DNA of 24,390 nt, taken from IMG/VR virus record IMGVR_UViG_3300041809_000794, positions 1 to 24,390 of that record. One strand, given 5' to 3'. This document shows, one piece after another, positions 8,341 through 16,240 of the stretch. Below the pieces are notes generated by a model that saw only the letters and a program-made list of their open reading frames with translations, did no database searches and had not been told where the DNA came from. The stretch is from a virus. Position numbers and translations under genes: made by a program. Position 1 is the stretch's first letter. Every line of letters begins with the position of its first letter.

Positions 8341-9255
8341 TTACCCTCCAAATATACTACCAAACAGACCTCCAAGGTTCCCACCTGCGCCAGTACCAAA
8401 TAAGTTTGGCATCAATGATTGAAATAATGACGCCCTGTTTGCTCTATCATAACTTCTATTTAGATTTCTTTCGCGCTGCCCTTGAAAAGCTAAACTTCCA
8501 ATTTGGTTAAAATTAGTTCCTAATGATTGAGCCAATCCAGGCGCTAAGGATTCTCCGCCAGCACTTACTCCCCAAGGAGGGGTAGCCTGCGGATTTCCAG
8601 CCATTCCGGTGAGCGCTCTTTCTATTCCTCCGCGTCTCCTGTACATATCTTGGCCTAATCTTCCCACTCTTTCTTCTTCCCCAGCCATTCCTCTACCTTG
8701 AGTGTTTGACATATGCTCCAAATATTCTCCCATGTCAGAGTTTAATAGATCTCTAACAACATCAGCTTGTTGTCTTTGAGAATAGGGAGTTCCTAACATT
8801 CCTCCAGCAGCGGCTGAATTTCTCATAGCCCCTAACATCTCTTTCGATTTAGTTTGGTATTGCTTTGAAGGCTCATAGCCTTGCATTAAACCTTGCATAT
8901 GTTGGCCAGGATTTTCTGCCATTTGATTATATATAGGTTGATATCTTGACTCAGGAGCCTGAGGCATATTTTCATACATGCCTAGCATTCTTCTATATGC
9001 TTCATACTGAGACATCCTATCACTAGCTATCCTTTGCCTATCTTCCGCATGTTCGCTAAAGGCTCTTGGTCTATCTTCTAGGTGTTCTCTTTCCATTCTT
9101 TCTAGGTAGGGTCTTAGTAGACCAATCATTTCTTGTGAACTTCGATTAATATAAGGCTCTGCTGCCTCTTGCGGAGAGCTTGCTCCGCCACCTACTCTTG
9201 AAAATAAGTGCGAACCGACACTCGTCAAAAGAGGAAGTAAAGTTGACCAAATCAT
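8341..9255 (-). CDS. DNA-transfer protein gp7-like, first ejection protein (304 aa)
   Basis: The ATG has AAGGAG upstream. A short hydrophobic N-terminus (I-W-S-T-L-L-P-L-L-T-S-V-G) precedes an Arg/Glu/Gln/Met-rich helical body. Around residues 140-180 lies M-R-N-S-A-A-A-G-G-M-L-G-T-P-Y-S-Q-R-Q-Q-A-D, a pattern typical of podovirus internal/DNA-transfer proteins. The C-terminus is Gly-rich (F-G-T-G-A-G-G-N-L-G-G-L-F-G). It is the first of three such genes after the tail hub gene, the same place as gp7 in P22. Function is inferred from build and order. Confidence 0.65.
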   Translation of the reverse strand: MIWSTLLPLLTSVGSHLFSRVGGGASSPQEAAEPYINRSSQEMIGLLRPYLERMEREHLEDRPRAFSEHAEDRQRIASDRMSQYEAYRRMLGMYENMPQAPESRYQPIYNQMAENPGQHMQGLMQGYEPSKQYQTKSKEMLGAMRNSAAAGGMLGTPYSQRQQADVVRDLLNSDMGEYLEHMSNTQGRGMAGEEERVGRLGQDMYRRRGGIERALTGMAGNPQATPPWGVSAGGESLAPGLAQSLGTNFNQIGSLAFQGQRERNLNRSYDRANRASLFQSLMPNLFGTGAGGNLGGLFGSIFGG

Positions 9256-9272
9256 AGGTTATTCTCCTTGTG

Positions 9273-9527
9273 TTATACACTCGTTACTACCTGGGTAGTA
9301 TTTCCAGCCCCGACAAATTGCATTTTATTCAACGTACTATTATACCAGAAAGTGCCTGCTATTGGAGGGGTGGAAGAGCCCAATAATTGAGTCACTTGAG
9401 CGGTCGTTAATGTTGGCATAACAAATCCTGCGCTTGAGAACCATTGGCGTAGGGTCTCGTTTAATTCGATTTCGTAATTTAAAATATTTGCAGAGTCTCC
9501 TGTTAAAAAGGTCGGTAAATCAGACAT
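9273..9527 (-). CDS. Small virion-associated protein (84 aa)
   Basis: The start chosen is the ATG at 9527 (M-S-D-L-P-T-F), which has AAGGAG six bases upstream. The longer frame from 9569 would overlap the hub gene. The C-terminal half (T-P-P-I-A-G-T-F-W-Y-N-S-T-L-N-K-M-Q-F-V-G) is the G-x-x-W-Y-N-x-x-x-N-K-x-Q-F motif common in phage tail and fibre-associated proteins. It sits between the hub and ejection genes, where P22 has its needle (gp26) and gp14, but it is too short and lacks the long coiled coil of a needle. Probably structural. Confidence 0.55.
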   Translation of the reverse strand: MSDLPTFLTGDSANILNYEIELNETLRQWFSSAGFVMPTLTTAQVTQLLGSSTPPIAGTFWYNSTLNKMQFVGAGNTTQVVTSV

Positions 9528-9538
9528 ATTTTTTCTCC

Positions 9539-11182
9539 TTAATGCAGCTCTGCATAACCACCAGAACACACGAATTTTGACATGCCATAGAATCTAAATT
9601 TTAAGGTTAAATAATTCGCCGAGCCCAATCCCTCCCAGTTTAAAATATTCTGGCGATCGCCCTCAGTATTAAGAACCCTATATACCTCATTACTCCAAGT
9701 GATCCCCCCATCTCTTGAAACGGTTAATCCAATCTTTGGCTGATAACTCGCAACCCCTGTGAAATCTCTAAACATTGGAGCAACCCCAAGCTCAGAAACT
9801 TCTAATGCTATTGGGATATTGGTTCCCTCAAGACAAATCATAGCATTTGAGGGGAATGAAGCTTGCTCTGTGATTATATAAGTAGGGGTATTTGCTTCAA
9901 GTTGAGCCATAGTATAATTTGGATCTGTTCCTTGTTCTAAAGTAAAGGAAACACTATTGGTTCTAAACTGAGCACTATTAGGTAAACTTATAGTGTCACA
10001 AATTCTAATACGCGGAATTACAAAATTTAAATTAAGATCTTGATAACCATAATTTAATAGGTTCTCATTGTAAGTAGTATAAGCCGTTGAAGATTGATAT
10101 ATATTTGAATTATTTAATGATGCAAAATATAGTTCTCCATTAAAATATGCATAGCCACAAGCTGGATGGTAATTTAAATTGCAATCGCTTAAATTAAAGA
10201 ACATTTGCGTAGTAAAATCATAAAGCAATGTAAGATTGTCTATATAGTTATAAAATGTTAACTGGTAAAACAAATGCCCGTCTTGGCGATAAATCATCCC
10301 AGCACTTTCTTTCGGATAAGCCACAGTAGATAATAGGTAATCGATTCCATCGGTAGATATCCGTTGAAATTCGCCCTTTCTATTGGCTACCATAATTACC
10401 GGAAGGTTAGACTCATTTTGAGCAAGCCATGCCACAAATTCATCTGAAGATGCAATGGTTGATACTGAAACTACTCCATAATCGACGTTTATACTATTGT
10501 TGCGCCTATAATTTTGAATGCCTCCAATTTGAGTCCAAATCTCAGATACTGTACTGCCCATCACTAGAACATTAGAGGCTTGCTCAGGAAGCCTTATCAC
10601 AGCAAGAGCAGTATCAGGCTTTGTTTGAATGGTAAATTGACCCCCTGGAGTTGTTTGAACTATCAAAAAGGCATTATTGACATCATATTGATATACATAC
10701 CAAATTGAAGTATTGGTTCCAAATAGAAAATAAGAATTTTGGTATTGCACATAGGTAGGGGCAAAAGGTAAACTCTGAGTGGTCCAATTTGCGCCTAGAG
10801 AATAATTGTAAATATAAGCATTTACTCCGTCGACAATACAAATTTGCTTATTTAAATTTTCCGCTGCAAAAACAGCCCCAGTTGAGGTTGTTGTTTGGCC
10901 AATCCAAGTAGGGTGAAAGACTTCATTTAAAATATAAACATCAGCATTAACAACGACAAGAATAAAATTACCTAAAACAGAATGGTAAATTAAACGCCCT
11001 TCGCTTTCTATAGTTTCTGCGAAAAATCCAGCCACCTTACAGTAGCCCGCAGTGTTACAAAGCCAGCCATCTGTTAGAAACATATTGTATGTCTGAGCGC
11101 TACTTATTTTCTGGTAACGGCCAAAAGTTGACCCACCTGAAATCGTTATCGGCACCTGCTGAGAGTCAGGAGTAGTTCTCAT
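9539..11182 (-). CDS. P22 gp10-like tail hub/DNA stabilisation protein (547 aa)
   Basis: The start ATG is 3 bases after the stop of the adaptor gene, so translation is probably coupled. The protein is a repeating beta-propeller-like sequence: G-R-L-I-Y-H, V-D-G-V-N-A-Y-I-Y-N-Y, then S-T-V-S-E-I-W-T-Q-I-G-G and N-V-D-Y-G-V-V-S-V-S-T-I-A-S-S-D-E-F-V-A-W, then G-E-F-Q-R-I-S-T-D-G-I and D-G-H-L-F-Y-Q-L-T-F. This ordered set is typical of the P22 gp10 (packaged DNA stabilisation) family, which forms the hub after gp4. P22 gp10 is 472 aa, so this is somewhat longer. Function is assigned from these motifs plus the order coat, gp4, gp10. Confidence 0.8.
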   Translation of the reverse strand: MRTTPDSQQVPITISGGSTFGRYQKISSAQTYNMFLTDGWLCNTAGYCKVAGFFAETIESEGRLIYHSVLGNFILVVVNADVYILNEVFHPTWIGQTTTSTGAVFAAENLNKQICIVDGVNAYIYNYSLGANWTTQSLPFAPTYVQYQNSYFLFGTNTSIWYVYQYDVNNAFLIVQTTPGGQFTIQTKPDTALAVIRLPEQASNVLVMGSTVSEIWTQIGGIQNYRRNNSINVDYGVVSVSTIASSDEFVAWLAQNESNLPVIMVANRKGEFQRISTDGIDYLLSTVAYPKESAGMIYRQDGHLFYQLTFYNYIDNLTLLYDFTTQMFFNLSDCNLNYHPACGYAYFNGELYFASLNNSNIYQSSTAYTTYNENLLNYGYQDLNLNFVIPRIRICDTISLPNSAQFRTNSVSFTLEQGTDPNYTMAQLEANTPTYIITEQASFPSNAMICLEGTNIPIALEVSELGVAPMFRDFTGVASYQPKIGLTVSRDGGITWSNEVYRVLNTEGDRQNILNWEGLGSANYLTLKFRFYGMSKFVCSGGYAELH

Positions 11183-11185
11183 TTA

Positions 11186-12400
11186 TCAAATCCATCCCGA
11201 ATGGAAATTCGCCATCGCATAATTAATTGACTGGCTATTGCCCAATGTGGTCAATTTTCTCAAGGTCAAATCCATTGGCGCAGAGCGCTTACTCACTGCC
11301 ATCTGATATTCACTTAACAACTTCTGGGCTTGAGGTGGAAAATTAAAGCTATAAGCAATGCATAATCTTTCTGCCAAGCGATACTGCAAATAGGTAATGT
11401 AGTAACTATCAAACATAGTTCCCAAATCATCATAGATAGAGGTTAAGGGAGGTAATTGAAATAATCCCGTCGCCATAAATTGGTATGCCTGGTCGGGGAA
11501 GAAATAAACAAAGATATTGCTTCCTGGAGTCCATCTAGGAGTAATTACTGTATAGGATAGAGTCCATAAGGCGCCAGGAGCCGCGGTAAGATCAACAGTT
11601 AAGGTATTAAAACCTTTTGTCACGCTAGTTACAGATACATTATTAGTACTGCTTACCATAGTCGCTGTAACAGTCGAGGTTGTCTCGACAGTTGGATCAA
11701 CAATAGTAAGGGTAGCAACATTTGTATTAACGTTAGCACTGGTTTGGTTAACAATAGTCGAAACAGGCGTAGTAGAAGAATATGATAAAGACCAAACCGC
11801 CCCAGGTATTCCATTACAAACAACGGTTAAAGTCCCGCTTCCTGCTGACGCACTCGTTACAAATACACCATTAGAACTGCTTAACATCGTCGCTGTAACA
11901 GATGAAAGAGGGGTAATGTTTCCGTCTGTAATAATAATTGTAGAGTTATTTACTACAACACTGGTACCAATATTAGCTTGCGATACCATGTTTGTGATAG
12001 GCTCAGGTGTAGGTGTTATTAATTGATAAGCCCTCTCGTAATGATAAGTATATGGCAATGAATTAATATTCTCTACGCGAGCCGCCCCAAATTGGTAGTC
12101 TTGGGAGACTTTCTCCATGAAATAGCGAATTACACCATTGATATAGAATACTAAAGTTTCAAGCTTTACTAAATTTGGAATAAAGTATTGCTGCTGGCCT
12201 GGAATACCATAGAAGTTATATTGCGTGGTATAGTACGGCAGCATATCATCCATGATAGCTGACTCTGTAATGATCTCGTTTAACTTAATTAATCCTGTCT
12301 CTGCCTGCTCGGCTGCCACGTTTTGAAAGCCACGACTTACGATCTCACTTGTATAAAAAGCCTCATTGATAAGTTGAGCTGCACTGTAAATTATGGGCAT
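11186..12400 (-). CDS. P22 gp4-like tail adaptor with two inserted modules (404 aa)
   Basis: The ATG has GGAGG at 7 bases. Residues 1-133 (L-I-N-E-A-F-Y-T-S-E-I-V-S-R-G, then L-I-K-L-N-E-I-I-T-E-S) and 290-404 (I-F-V-Y-F-F-P-D-Q-A-Y-Q-F, then Y-L-Q-Y-R-L-A-E-R-L-C) form one helical tail-adaptor protein like P22 gp4, which closes the portal. Between them lie two tandem beta-type modules, near 138-209 and 217-286, each ending with P-G-A-x-W-S/T-L-S-Y. Without them the protein would be about 250 aa. P22 gp4 itself is 166 aa. The modules resemble those in the tail fibre and paralogue C. They probably decorate the neck surface without breaking the adaptor fold. Assignment rests on gene order and helical motifs. 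Confidence 0.7.
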   Translation of the reverse strand: MPIIYSAAQLINEAFYTSEIVSRGFQNVAAEQAETGLIKLNEIITESAIMDDMLPYYTTQYNFYGIPGQQQYFIPNLVKLETLVFYINGVIRYFMEKVSQDYQFGAARVENINSLPYTYHYERAYQLITPTPEPITNMVSQANIGTSVVVNNSTIIITDGNITPLSSVTATMLSSSNGVFVTSASAGSGTLTVVCNGIPGAVWSLSYSSTTPVSTIVNQTSANVNTNVATLTIVDPTVETTSTVTATMVSSTNNVSVTSVTKGFNTLTVDLTAAPGALWTLSYTVITPRWTPGSNIFVYFFPDQAYQFMATGLFQLPPLTSIYDDLGTMFDSYYITYLQYRLAERLCIAYSFNFPPQAQKLLSEYQMAVSKRSAPMDLTLRKLTTLGNSQSINYAMANFHSGWI

Positions 12401-12421
12401 CCTTGCCCTCCTTATATTACC

Positions 12422-12441
12422 AGAGGGGCATTAACCCCTCT
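12422..12441 (-). other. GC-rich intergenic hairpin
   Basis: Arms AGAGGGG and CCCCTCT pair perfectly (7 bp) around a 6-base loop, between the 322-aa gene and the adaptor gene. There is no U-tract after it on the minus strand, so it is more likely an mRNA stability or processing element than a full terminator. Confidence 0.6.
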
Positions 12442-12453
12442 AGCGTTATGGCC

Positions 12454-13422
12454 TTATAGAATGTCTATATATCCAGCAATAGTGAATGCAACATTATCAT
12501 TGCTTGTTGCAGCCCCTCCATAAGCTTGAGTACAATAATCTATTTCCATTACTGGAGTAGCAGCGTTATTCAATGCACATGGACAAACCAATTGCGCTAC
12601 TTGAAAAAGACTTGCCGATGCCCCGACAAGAGATGACATCTTAGAGTAAGAAAGAGTTGTTGCAGGAGCACTGCTTGTACCATTGGCAGCAGTTAAGAGC
12701 AGACAATTGCCTGGGGTTCCTGCAGATAAAGCACAGTTTACCAATACATCAACAGAAAGTTGTGGAACTATTCCAAGTAAGGCTCCAATAGTTACATATG
12801 TTTGTGAGCTACCAGTTGCCCCAGGACCGCCAGCCCCAACAGCAACAGGCGTTTGATATCTCATGGTACGATTTTTGCCATAGCCAGTTTGAATAAATGG
12901 CTCAATAGTTATTACGCTCGGGGTAGCAGAACTTCCATTAATTCTAACAAACCCTATCCTGCGATACATATCATAACCAGCTGGTAATAATGGGCCAGTT
13001 GAAGATTTAGAAATCATCGCCCCTGCCGGCAAATATGAATTACCAATTGAGATAGTAGAAGTTTCTCCACTAGCTGGGTCGGTCATAGTATAACTAGTAG
13101 CCAAACCTCCAGCTGAAGCTGCTGAAGTTGTACTGCCATTGGTTGAACTAGCGACGACATATACATAATAGATAGTATTGGTAGCAGTTCCTGCTGTTCC
13201 TAGAGTTCCAGTATCAAGGCCATTAAGTCCTGTGGTTGTTACAGCGCTTGTGCTTGGAACAGTAACGGTAACCGCTGAAGACAGCACTATATCGTTGATA
13301 TTGGTTGAGTCACGAAATTGCCCTGATGCCACAGTAAATGTGGTAGAGGTTGCATAAGTTAACCGTCCCCCTTGAATATCTAGGTAGCCAAGGTTGGTTA
13401 TTGGATAAGTTGGATTAGTCAT
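12454..13422 (-). CDS. Predicted head/neck decoration or structural protein (322 aa)
   Basis: The ATG has AAGGA upstream. The sequence is rich in Ser, Thr, Ala, Gly and Val with almost no charged residues, as in beta-sandwich capsid decoration or fibre proteins. Residues of about 135-165 (L-L-P-A-G-Y-D-M-Y-R-R-I-G-F-V-R) match the L-P-x-G-Y-x-x-x-R-R-I-G motif often seen in phage fibre and structural proteins. It lies between coat and tail adaptor, a place with no counterpart in P22. A decoration or head-fibre role fits the position. The family is not firmly known to me. Confidence 0.55.
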   Translation of the reverse strand: MTNPTYPITNLGYLDIQGGRLTYATSTTFTVASGQFRDSTNINDIVLSSAVTVTVPSTSAVTTTGLNGLDTGTLGTAGTATNTIYYVYVVASSTNGSTTSAASAGGLATSYTMTDPASGETSTISIGNSYLPAGAMISKSSTGPLLPAGYDMYRRIGFVRINGSSATPSVITIEPFIQTGYGKNRTMRYQTPVAVGAGGPGATGSSQTYVTIGALLGIVPQLSVDVLVNCALSAGTPGNCLLLTAANGTSSAPATTLSYSKMSSLVGASASLFQVAQLVCPCALNNAATPVMEIDYCTQAYGGAATSNDNVAFTIAGYIDIL

Positions 13423-13459
13423 GGTTTTTTCCTTAAGTTAAGTTTGTTTCAGTTTCAAT

Positions 13460-13475
13460 CTATAGGCGCCTATAG
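13460..13475. other. Perfect 16-bp palindrome after the coat gene
   Basis: CTATAGGCGCCTATAG is fully self-complementary and starts two bases after the coat stop codon. In mRNA it would form a short hairpin, which might trim or stabilise the 3' end of coat message. As DNA it could be a protein site. Confidence 0.6.
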
Positions 13476-13477
13476 CA

Positions 13478-14800
13478 TTACTGAGTCAACGGCAGCACCA
13501 GTGCCATGCTCATTTCCGGGACCAATGTATAACCATAGATACAATCATGCACAATACCCATCATATCTGCGCCGAACATGGTTCCGAAATACATCCGTAT
13601 TGATACACCTGTATCTGGATCTATTTCATTACCGGTATAGTAAGGAGGCTGGTCTGGTAACTTAGGCATAGCTAAGAACAGAGGGTCTCCTGCATAAATC
13701 AAACCACTCTTATGGCTTGGCATTACCGAGCATTGCATACCTGCCACAATCGGGGTATTCAAATTCTGGTAACTACAAGAATTAGCCTGCAATGAAAAGG
13801 CATTCGATTGAGGACCAACTAGTACCACTACGTTGCTTCCATTAGAAGCAGAGCCTTGAGCTGCTGAGAATTGTACTGGGCTATTTGAAACCTTATGACC
13901 GATAAAGGTTAAATATCTCAAATCGGTATATCCGCTTACGCCGTCTTTAAACTGTAATCTGTCGTATTGAGCAATACTGTTGTTATCAGATGCACTATTG
14001 CAGCCATTAAATTGAATAGCAGTAACAGAGCCATCAGAGGTTTTTGGGATAGTAGAAGAGGTCCCATTACTATTGTACCAAGTCAAAGAGCCAGTAGCAT
14101 TAGTAGCTACAACGGTTAGAGTTGAGCCCTTGGTGCCTTCAGTTCCTGCATAGTGAATTGGCAGCAAGTTTGATTTGAACCAATCACAATTGCTAAAAGA
14201 GCCTAATTCCCAAGAATTGGCATCTTTATTGTTCCTATCTAAAGCGAACTGATTTAGCCCAGTTCCAATGATTTGCGGCTCTGCTATATCAGAGATAAAC
14301 CCTTTAGCGCGGCCAGTGGCAGAGCCAAAGTTACGAAACATGGCTAATGCTTGAGCTAATTGAGTATAGGAAGTTATAGGAGTTGTTCCATCTCCAAAGA
14401 AACGGAAGGTGTTTTGTAGACATACTTGAGCTACATCTGATTCAACTTGAGTTCCAATTTCATATACTGCGCTCTTTCCCCAGCGATGCATATACTCTTC
14501 TACTTGGTAGACAAATTGTGCAGAGCTGAAAGAAAGGAAAGTAGATTTTGGATTACTGCAAATAAGAGATTGAGTCCTTTGTATTGCTGGTTGTGCACTA
14601 ACAACTAAAGAATTGTTAGTAATTAAGCGTGGCGGCAAATCAAAAGAGACAGCGTCCCCTAAATTGCCTACTAGTCTTTCAAAATCTTTAAATTTAGTGT
14701 TTGCATTTGAAATAAAGCAACATAGATTTTGTAAATACCCAAGTGAAGATAATTGATAAGTTTGCACTTGTTGTAATATATTTTGAGCTGGTGCTGGCAT
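13478..14800 (-). CDS. Major coat (capsid) protein, P22 gp5-like (440 aa)
   Basis: Its size is close to P22 coat (430 aa), and it comes right after the scaffold gene. Residues 30-100 (N-A-N-T-K-F-K-D-F-E-R-L-V-G-N-L-G-D-A-V-S-F-D-L-P-P-R) fit the N-arm and early E-loop region of the P22 coat family. The segment V-E-S-D-V-A-Q-V-C-L-Q-N-T-F-R-F-F-G resembles the spine-helix part of HK97-fold proteins. The C-terminal end (M-F-G-A-D-M-M-G-I-V-H-D-C-I-Y-G-Y) is typical of this family. The middle has a Gly/Ser/Asn-rich beta stretch (about 220-310), which could be the extra insertion domain known in P22-type coats. Its ribosome site lies inside a hairpin. Confidence 0.8.
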   Translation of the reverse strand: MPAPAQNILQQVQTYQLSSLGYLQNLCCFISNANTKFKDFERLVGNLGDAVSFDLPPRLITNNSLVVSAQPAIQRTQSLICSNPKSTFLSFSSAQFVYQVEEYMHRWGKSAVYEIGTQVESDVAQVCLQNTFRFFGDGTTPITSYTQLAQALAMFRNFGSATGRAKGFISDIAEPQIIGTGLNQFALDRNNKDANSWELGSFSNCDWFKSNLLPIHYAGTEGTKGSTLTVVATNATGSLTWYNSNGTSSTIPKTSDGSVTAIQFNGCNSASDNNSIAQYDRLQFKDGVSGYTDLRYLTFIGHKVSNSPVQFSAAQGSASNGSNVVVLVGPQSNAFSLQANSCSYQNLNTPIVAGMQCSVMPSHKSGLIYAGDPLFLAMPKLPDQPPYYTGNEIDPDTGVSIRMYFGTMFGADMMGIVHDCIYGYTLVPEMSMALVLPLTQ

Positions 14801-14807
14801 TTTCTTT

Positions 14808-14835
14808 CCTTAAAATTAATCCATTAATTTCAAGG
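14808..14835 (-). promoter_or_regulatory. Inverted repeat that covers the coat ribosome-binding site
   Basis: Arms CCTTGAAATTAAT and ATTAATTTTAAGG pair over 13 positions (one G-U) with a two-base centre. The outer AAGG of the 3' arm belongs to the AAGGA Shine-Dalgarno of the coat gene (ATG at 14800). Pairing would hide it, so translation of coat may depend on opening of the stem, for instance by a ribosome leaving the scaffold gene 13 bases upstream. Confidence 0.6.
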
Positions 14836-14848
14836 TATGGTATTCGGG

Positions 14849-15610
14849 CTAACCTCTTAACCAAGACACATTTTTAAAGTCCTTTATAGTCATCGGGCGG
14901 CCGGCATCCATACCTACCGTTGATGGCTTGAGTGATTTTAAAGGGGGTGGAACTTCAGCATTGCTAGCTTTAGCGGTTAGATTCTTGGTTACCGAGGCAG
15001 CTAGTTTCTTTAACTGTCTGGTCGCCATCGATTCTGATTTCTGCGCTAAATCATTAATTTCAATTAGTTTACTGGGATTACTTACTAGCTCGTACATAAC
15101 TTGTTGTAGATTTCCATCTACCACCTGTCCTGCTAATAAGGCAGCATAAGGATATGTCCAAGGATTAAAATCTGCCATCACTTCTTTGTAGTCCGATGGC
15201 AAAGTTTCAGCCTCAGATCCTTGGCCCATCTTAAGATAATACTGCTGTGAAAGCTCATCTAATTTCGCTTTCTGAGCTCTTTCTTGCTCCTCTTCTTTGA
15301 AAGCCTTCGCTTTATCAAGAAGATCTTCAAAAAGCTCCTTCTTTAACTCTTCCTTATTTATTCCAGAAGCCGCTAACTCTGTCCTTGGCTCTTCTTTAAC
15401 TTTAGGAACAGCCATCTCAGAGCGTACTCTTTGCAATTCAGCCTCGTGAGCCTCTTGCATTTCCCGTCTGGCAGCTTCTGCCGCACGGTGCTTTTCCCAT
15501 TTAACAATGTTGTTTACTTCGCTAGCAGGTAGCATCTTCTCTGGAGGAGAGGAAGCTTGCTCACTACTAACAATAGGCGTTTCTATCCCTGAATCTTTCA
15601 AGTCATCCAT
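14849..15610 (-). CDS. Scaffolding protein (253 aa)
   Basis: The start chosen is the second ATG at 15610 (M-D-D-L-K-D-S), nine bases after AAGGG. The first ATG at 15619 abuts the ribosome site. The protein is soluble, highly charged and Glu/Lys/Ala-rich, with helical runs (W-E-K-H-R-A-A-E-A-A-R-R-E-M-Q-E-A-H, then K-E-E-E-Q-E-R-A-Q-K-A-K). It has no cysteine after the first residues. The C-terminal end (V-G-M-D-A-G-R-P-M-T-I-K-D-F-K-N-V-S-W-L-R-G) resembles the end seen in other podovirus scaffold-type proteins. Place directly before coat supports scaffold. No protease motif is visible. Confidence 0.7.
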   Translation of the reverse strand: MDDLKDSGIETPIVSSEQASSPPEKMLPASEVNNIVKWEKHRAAEAARREMQEAHEAELQRVRSEMAVPKVKEEPRTELAASGINKEELKKELFEDLLDKAKAFKEEEQERAQKAKLDELSQQYYLKMGQGSEAETLPSDYKEVMADFNPWTYPYAALLAGQVVDGNLQQVMYELVSNPSKLIEINDLAQKSESMATRQLKKLAASVTKNLTAKASNAEVPPPLKSLKPSTVGMDAGRPMTIKDFKNVSWLRG

Positions 15611-15728
15611 GACACACATCCCTTGTGTAATATAGGTCTATCCTCGTGCGGCGAGTTCCGACTATTCTAACCCGATAGCTGGTTTTCCCTAAATCAACTT
15701 TGGCCTATTAGTCAACTCAGTTAGTGTA

Positions 15729-15756
15729 AGTTTAAGACGAACGGTAGATATGTCAA
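15729..15756 (-). promoter_or_regulatory. Candidate promoter of the scaffold/coat operon
   Basis: TTGACA at 15751-15756, 16-base spacer, TAAACT at 15729-15734 (four of six). It would give a leader of about 115 bases before the scaffold ATG, which contains a small CTCG/CGAG hairpin near the ribosome site and nothing else I can name. It overlaps the end of the broken KilA-N frame. Confidence 0.4.
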
Positions 15757-15853
15757 GATCTATTTGACCTATAACGATAATTTTGAAAGATTATGGTAAA
15801 AATGGGTGGTAAATTGTCGGTTACCGCAAAACTAATAAACTCAATTTTTTCGG

Positions 15854-15868
15854 TAAGGATGATTTTTT
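15854..15868. repeat. 15-bp direct repeat, copy 1
   Basis: TAAGGATGATTTTTT here and at 16019-16033, 165 bases apart. In this copy an ATTGAG stretch lies eight bases further from it than in the other copy. The pair brackets most of the KilA-N-like frame and marks a duplication or past insertion event. Confidence 0.65.
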
Positions 15869-15962
15869 CAGCCTCGTTTTTAATTTCCTCGAATTCGAGG
15901 GAATTAAAATCTGGGTTATTTATATATTCCCATACTCCTAAAAACAGTACAGTGTCTTTATT

Positions 15963-15998
15963 ACGGTATACAAAACGGTATACAAAACGGTATACAAA
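15963..15998. repeat. 12-bp tandem repeat, three copies
   Basis: Three exact copies of ACGGTATACAAA, each with the palindrome GTATAC. On the minus strand they encode F-V-Y-R three times at the start of the KilA-N remnant. This looks like slippage, or three binding sites spaced just over one helical turn apart. Confidence 0.8.
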
Positions 15999-16018
15999 AT
16001 CTTGAGCCATTGCTCAAT

Positions 16019-16033
16019 TAAGGATGATTTTTT
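16019..16033. repeat. 15-bp direct repeat, copy 2
   Basis: Same 15 bases as 15854-15868, just before the start codon of the KilA-N remnant. Confidence 0.65.
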
Positions 16034-16081
16034 TTGCGATTTGAGATCACATTAATAATCTATAATAAATAAAATCCCCAT

Positions 16082-16096
16082 TTACCTTTCAGGTAA
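16082..16096. promoter_or_regulatory. Operator-like palindrome TTACCT-N3-AGGTAA
   Basis: Perfect 6-bp arms around TTC. Read on the other strand it is TTACCTGAAAGGTAA, one base different from the TTACCTGAAAAGTAA formed at each junction of the nearby tandem repeats. The shared sequence suggests that one DNA-binding protein recognises all of them. Confidence 0.6.
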
Positions 16097-16240
16097 TAAA
16101 TATTATAGGTAAGTATATTAATGCCCTTTAGAGCCCCGAGAATAGTAAATTTACAAAATACCTATAAAATGCTGAATGGTTACAATAATTTATTAGATCA
16201 CTTAATTGATTTTGTTATCCGTTTAACTATGTATGAGCCT

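Larger units (their letters stand above)
15753..16010 (-). pseudogene. KilA-N-like gene remnant (85 codons)
   Basis: Residues 17-47 (N-K-D-T-V-L-F-L-G-V-W-E, then Y-I-N-N-P-D-F-N-S-L-E-F-E-E-I-K-N-E-A) match the start of the KilA-N DNA-binding domain consensus (R-x-x-T-I-x-F-L-G-x-W-E, then N-N-P-x-F-N-x-x-E-F-E-x-I-K). The expected continuation (W-I-E-x-T-N-A-I-G-I and G-G-T-Y-A-H) is absent: the frame instead reads unrelated sequence and stops. Before it, F-V-Y-R is repeated three times in place of the normal N-terminus. So both ends are replaced and the protein cannot be a full KilA-N. It may still make a short peptide. It is minus strand like its neighbours but separated from them by the terminator and the repeat array. 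KilA-N proteins are anti-repressor-type regulators in phages. Confidence 0.6.

Noticed and set aside
15793-16005. 70-codon plus-strand frame opposite the KilA-N remnant
   Set aside because: The other strand carries a recognisable KilA-N segment, and this frame merely mirrors it.
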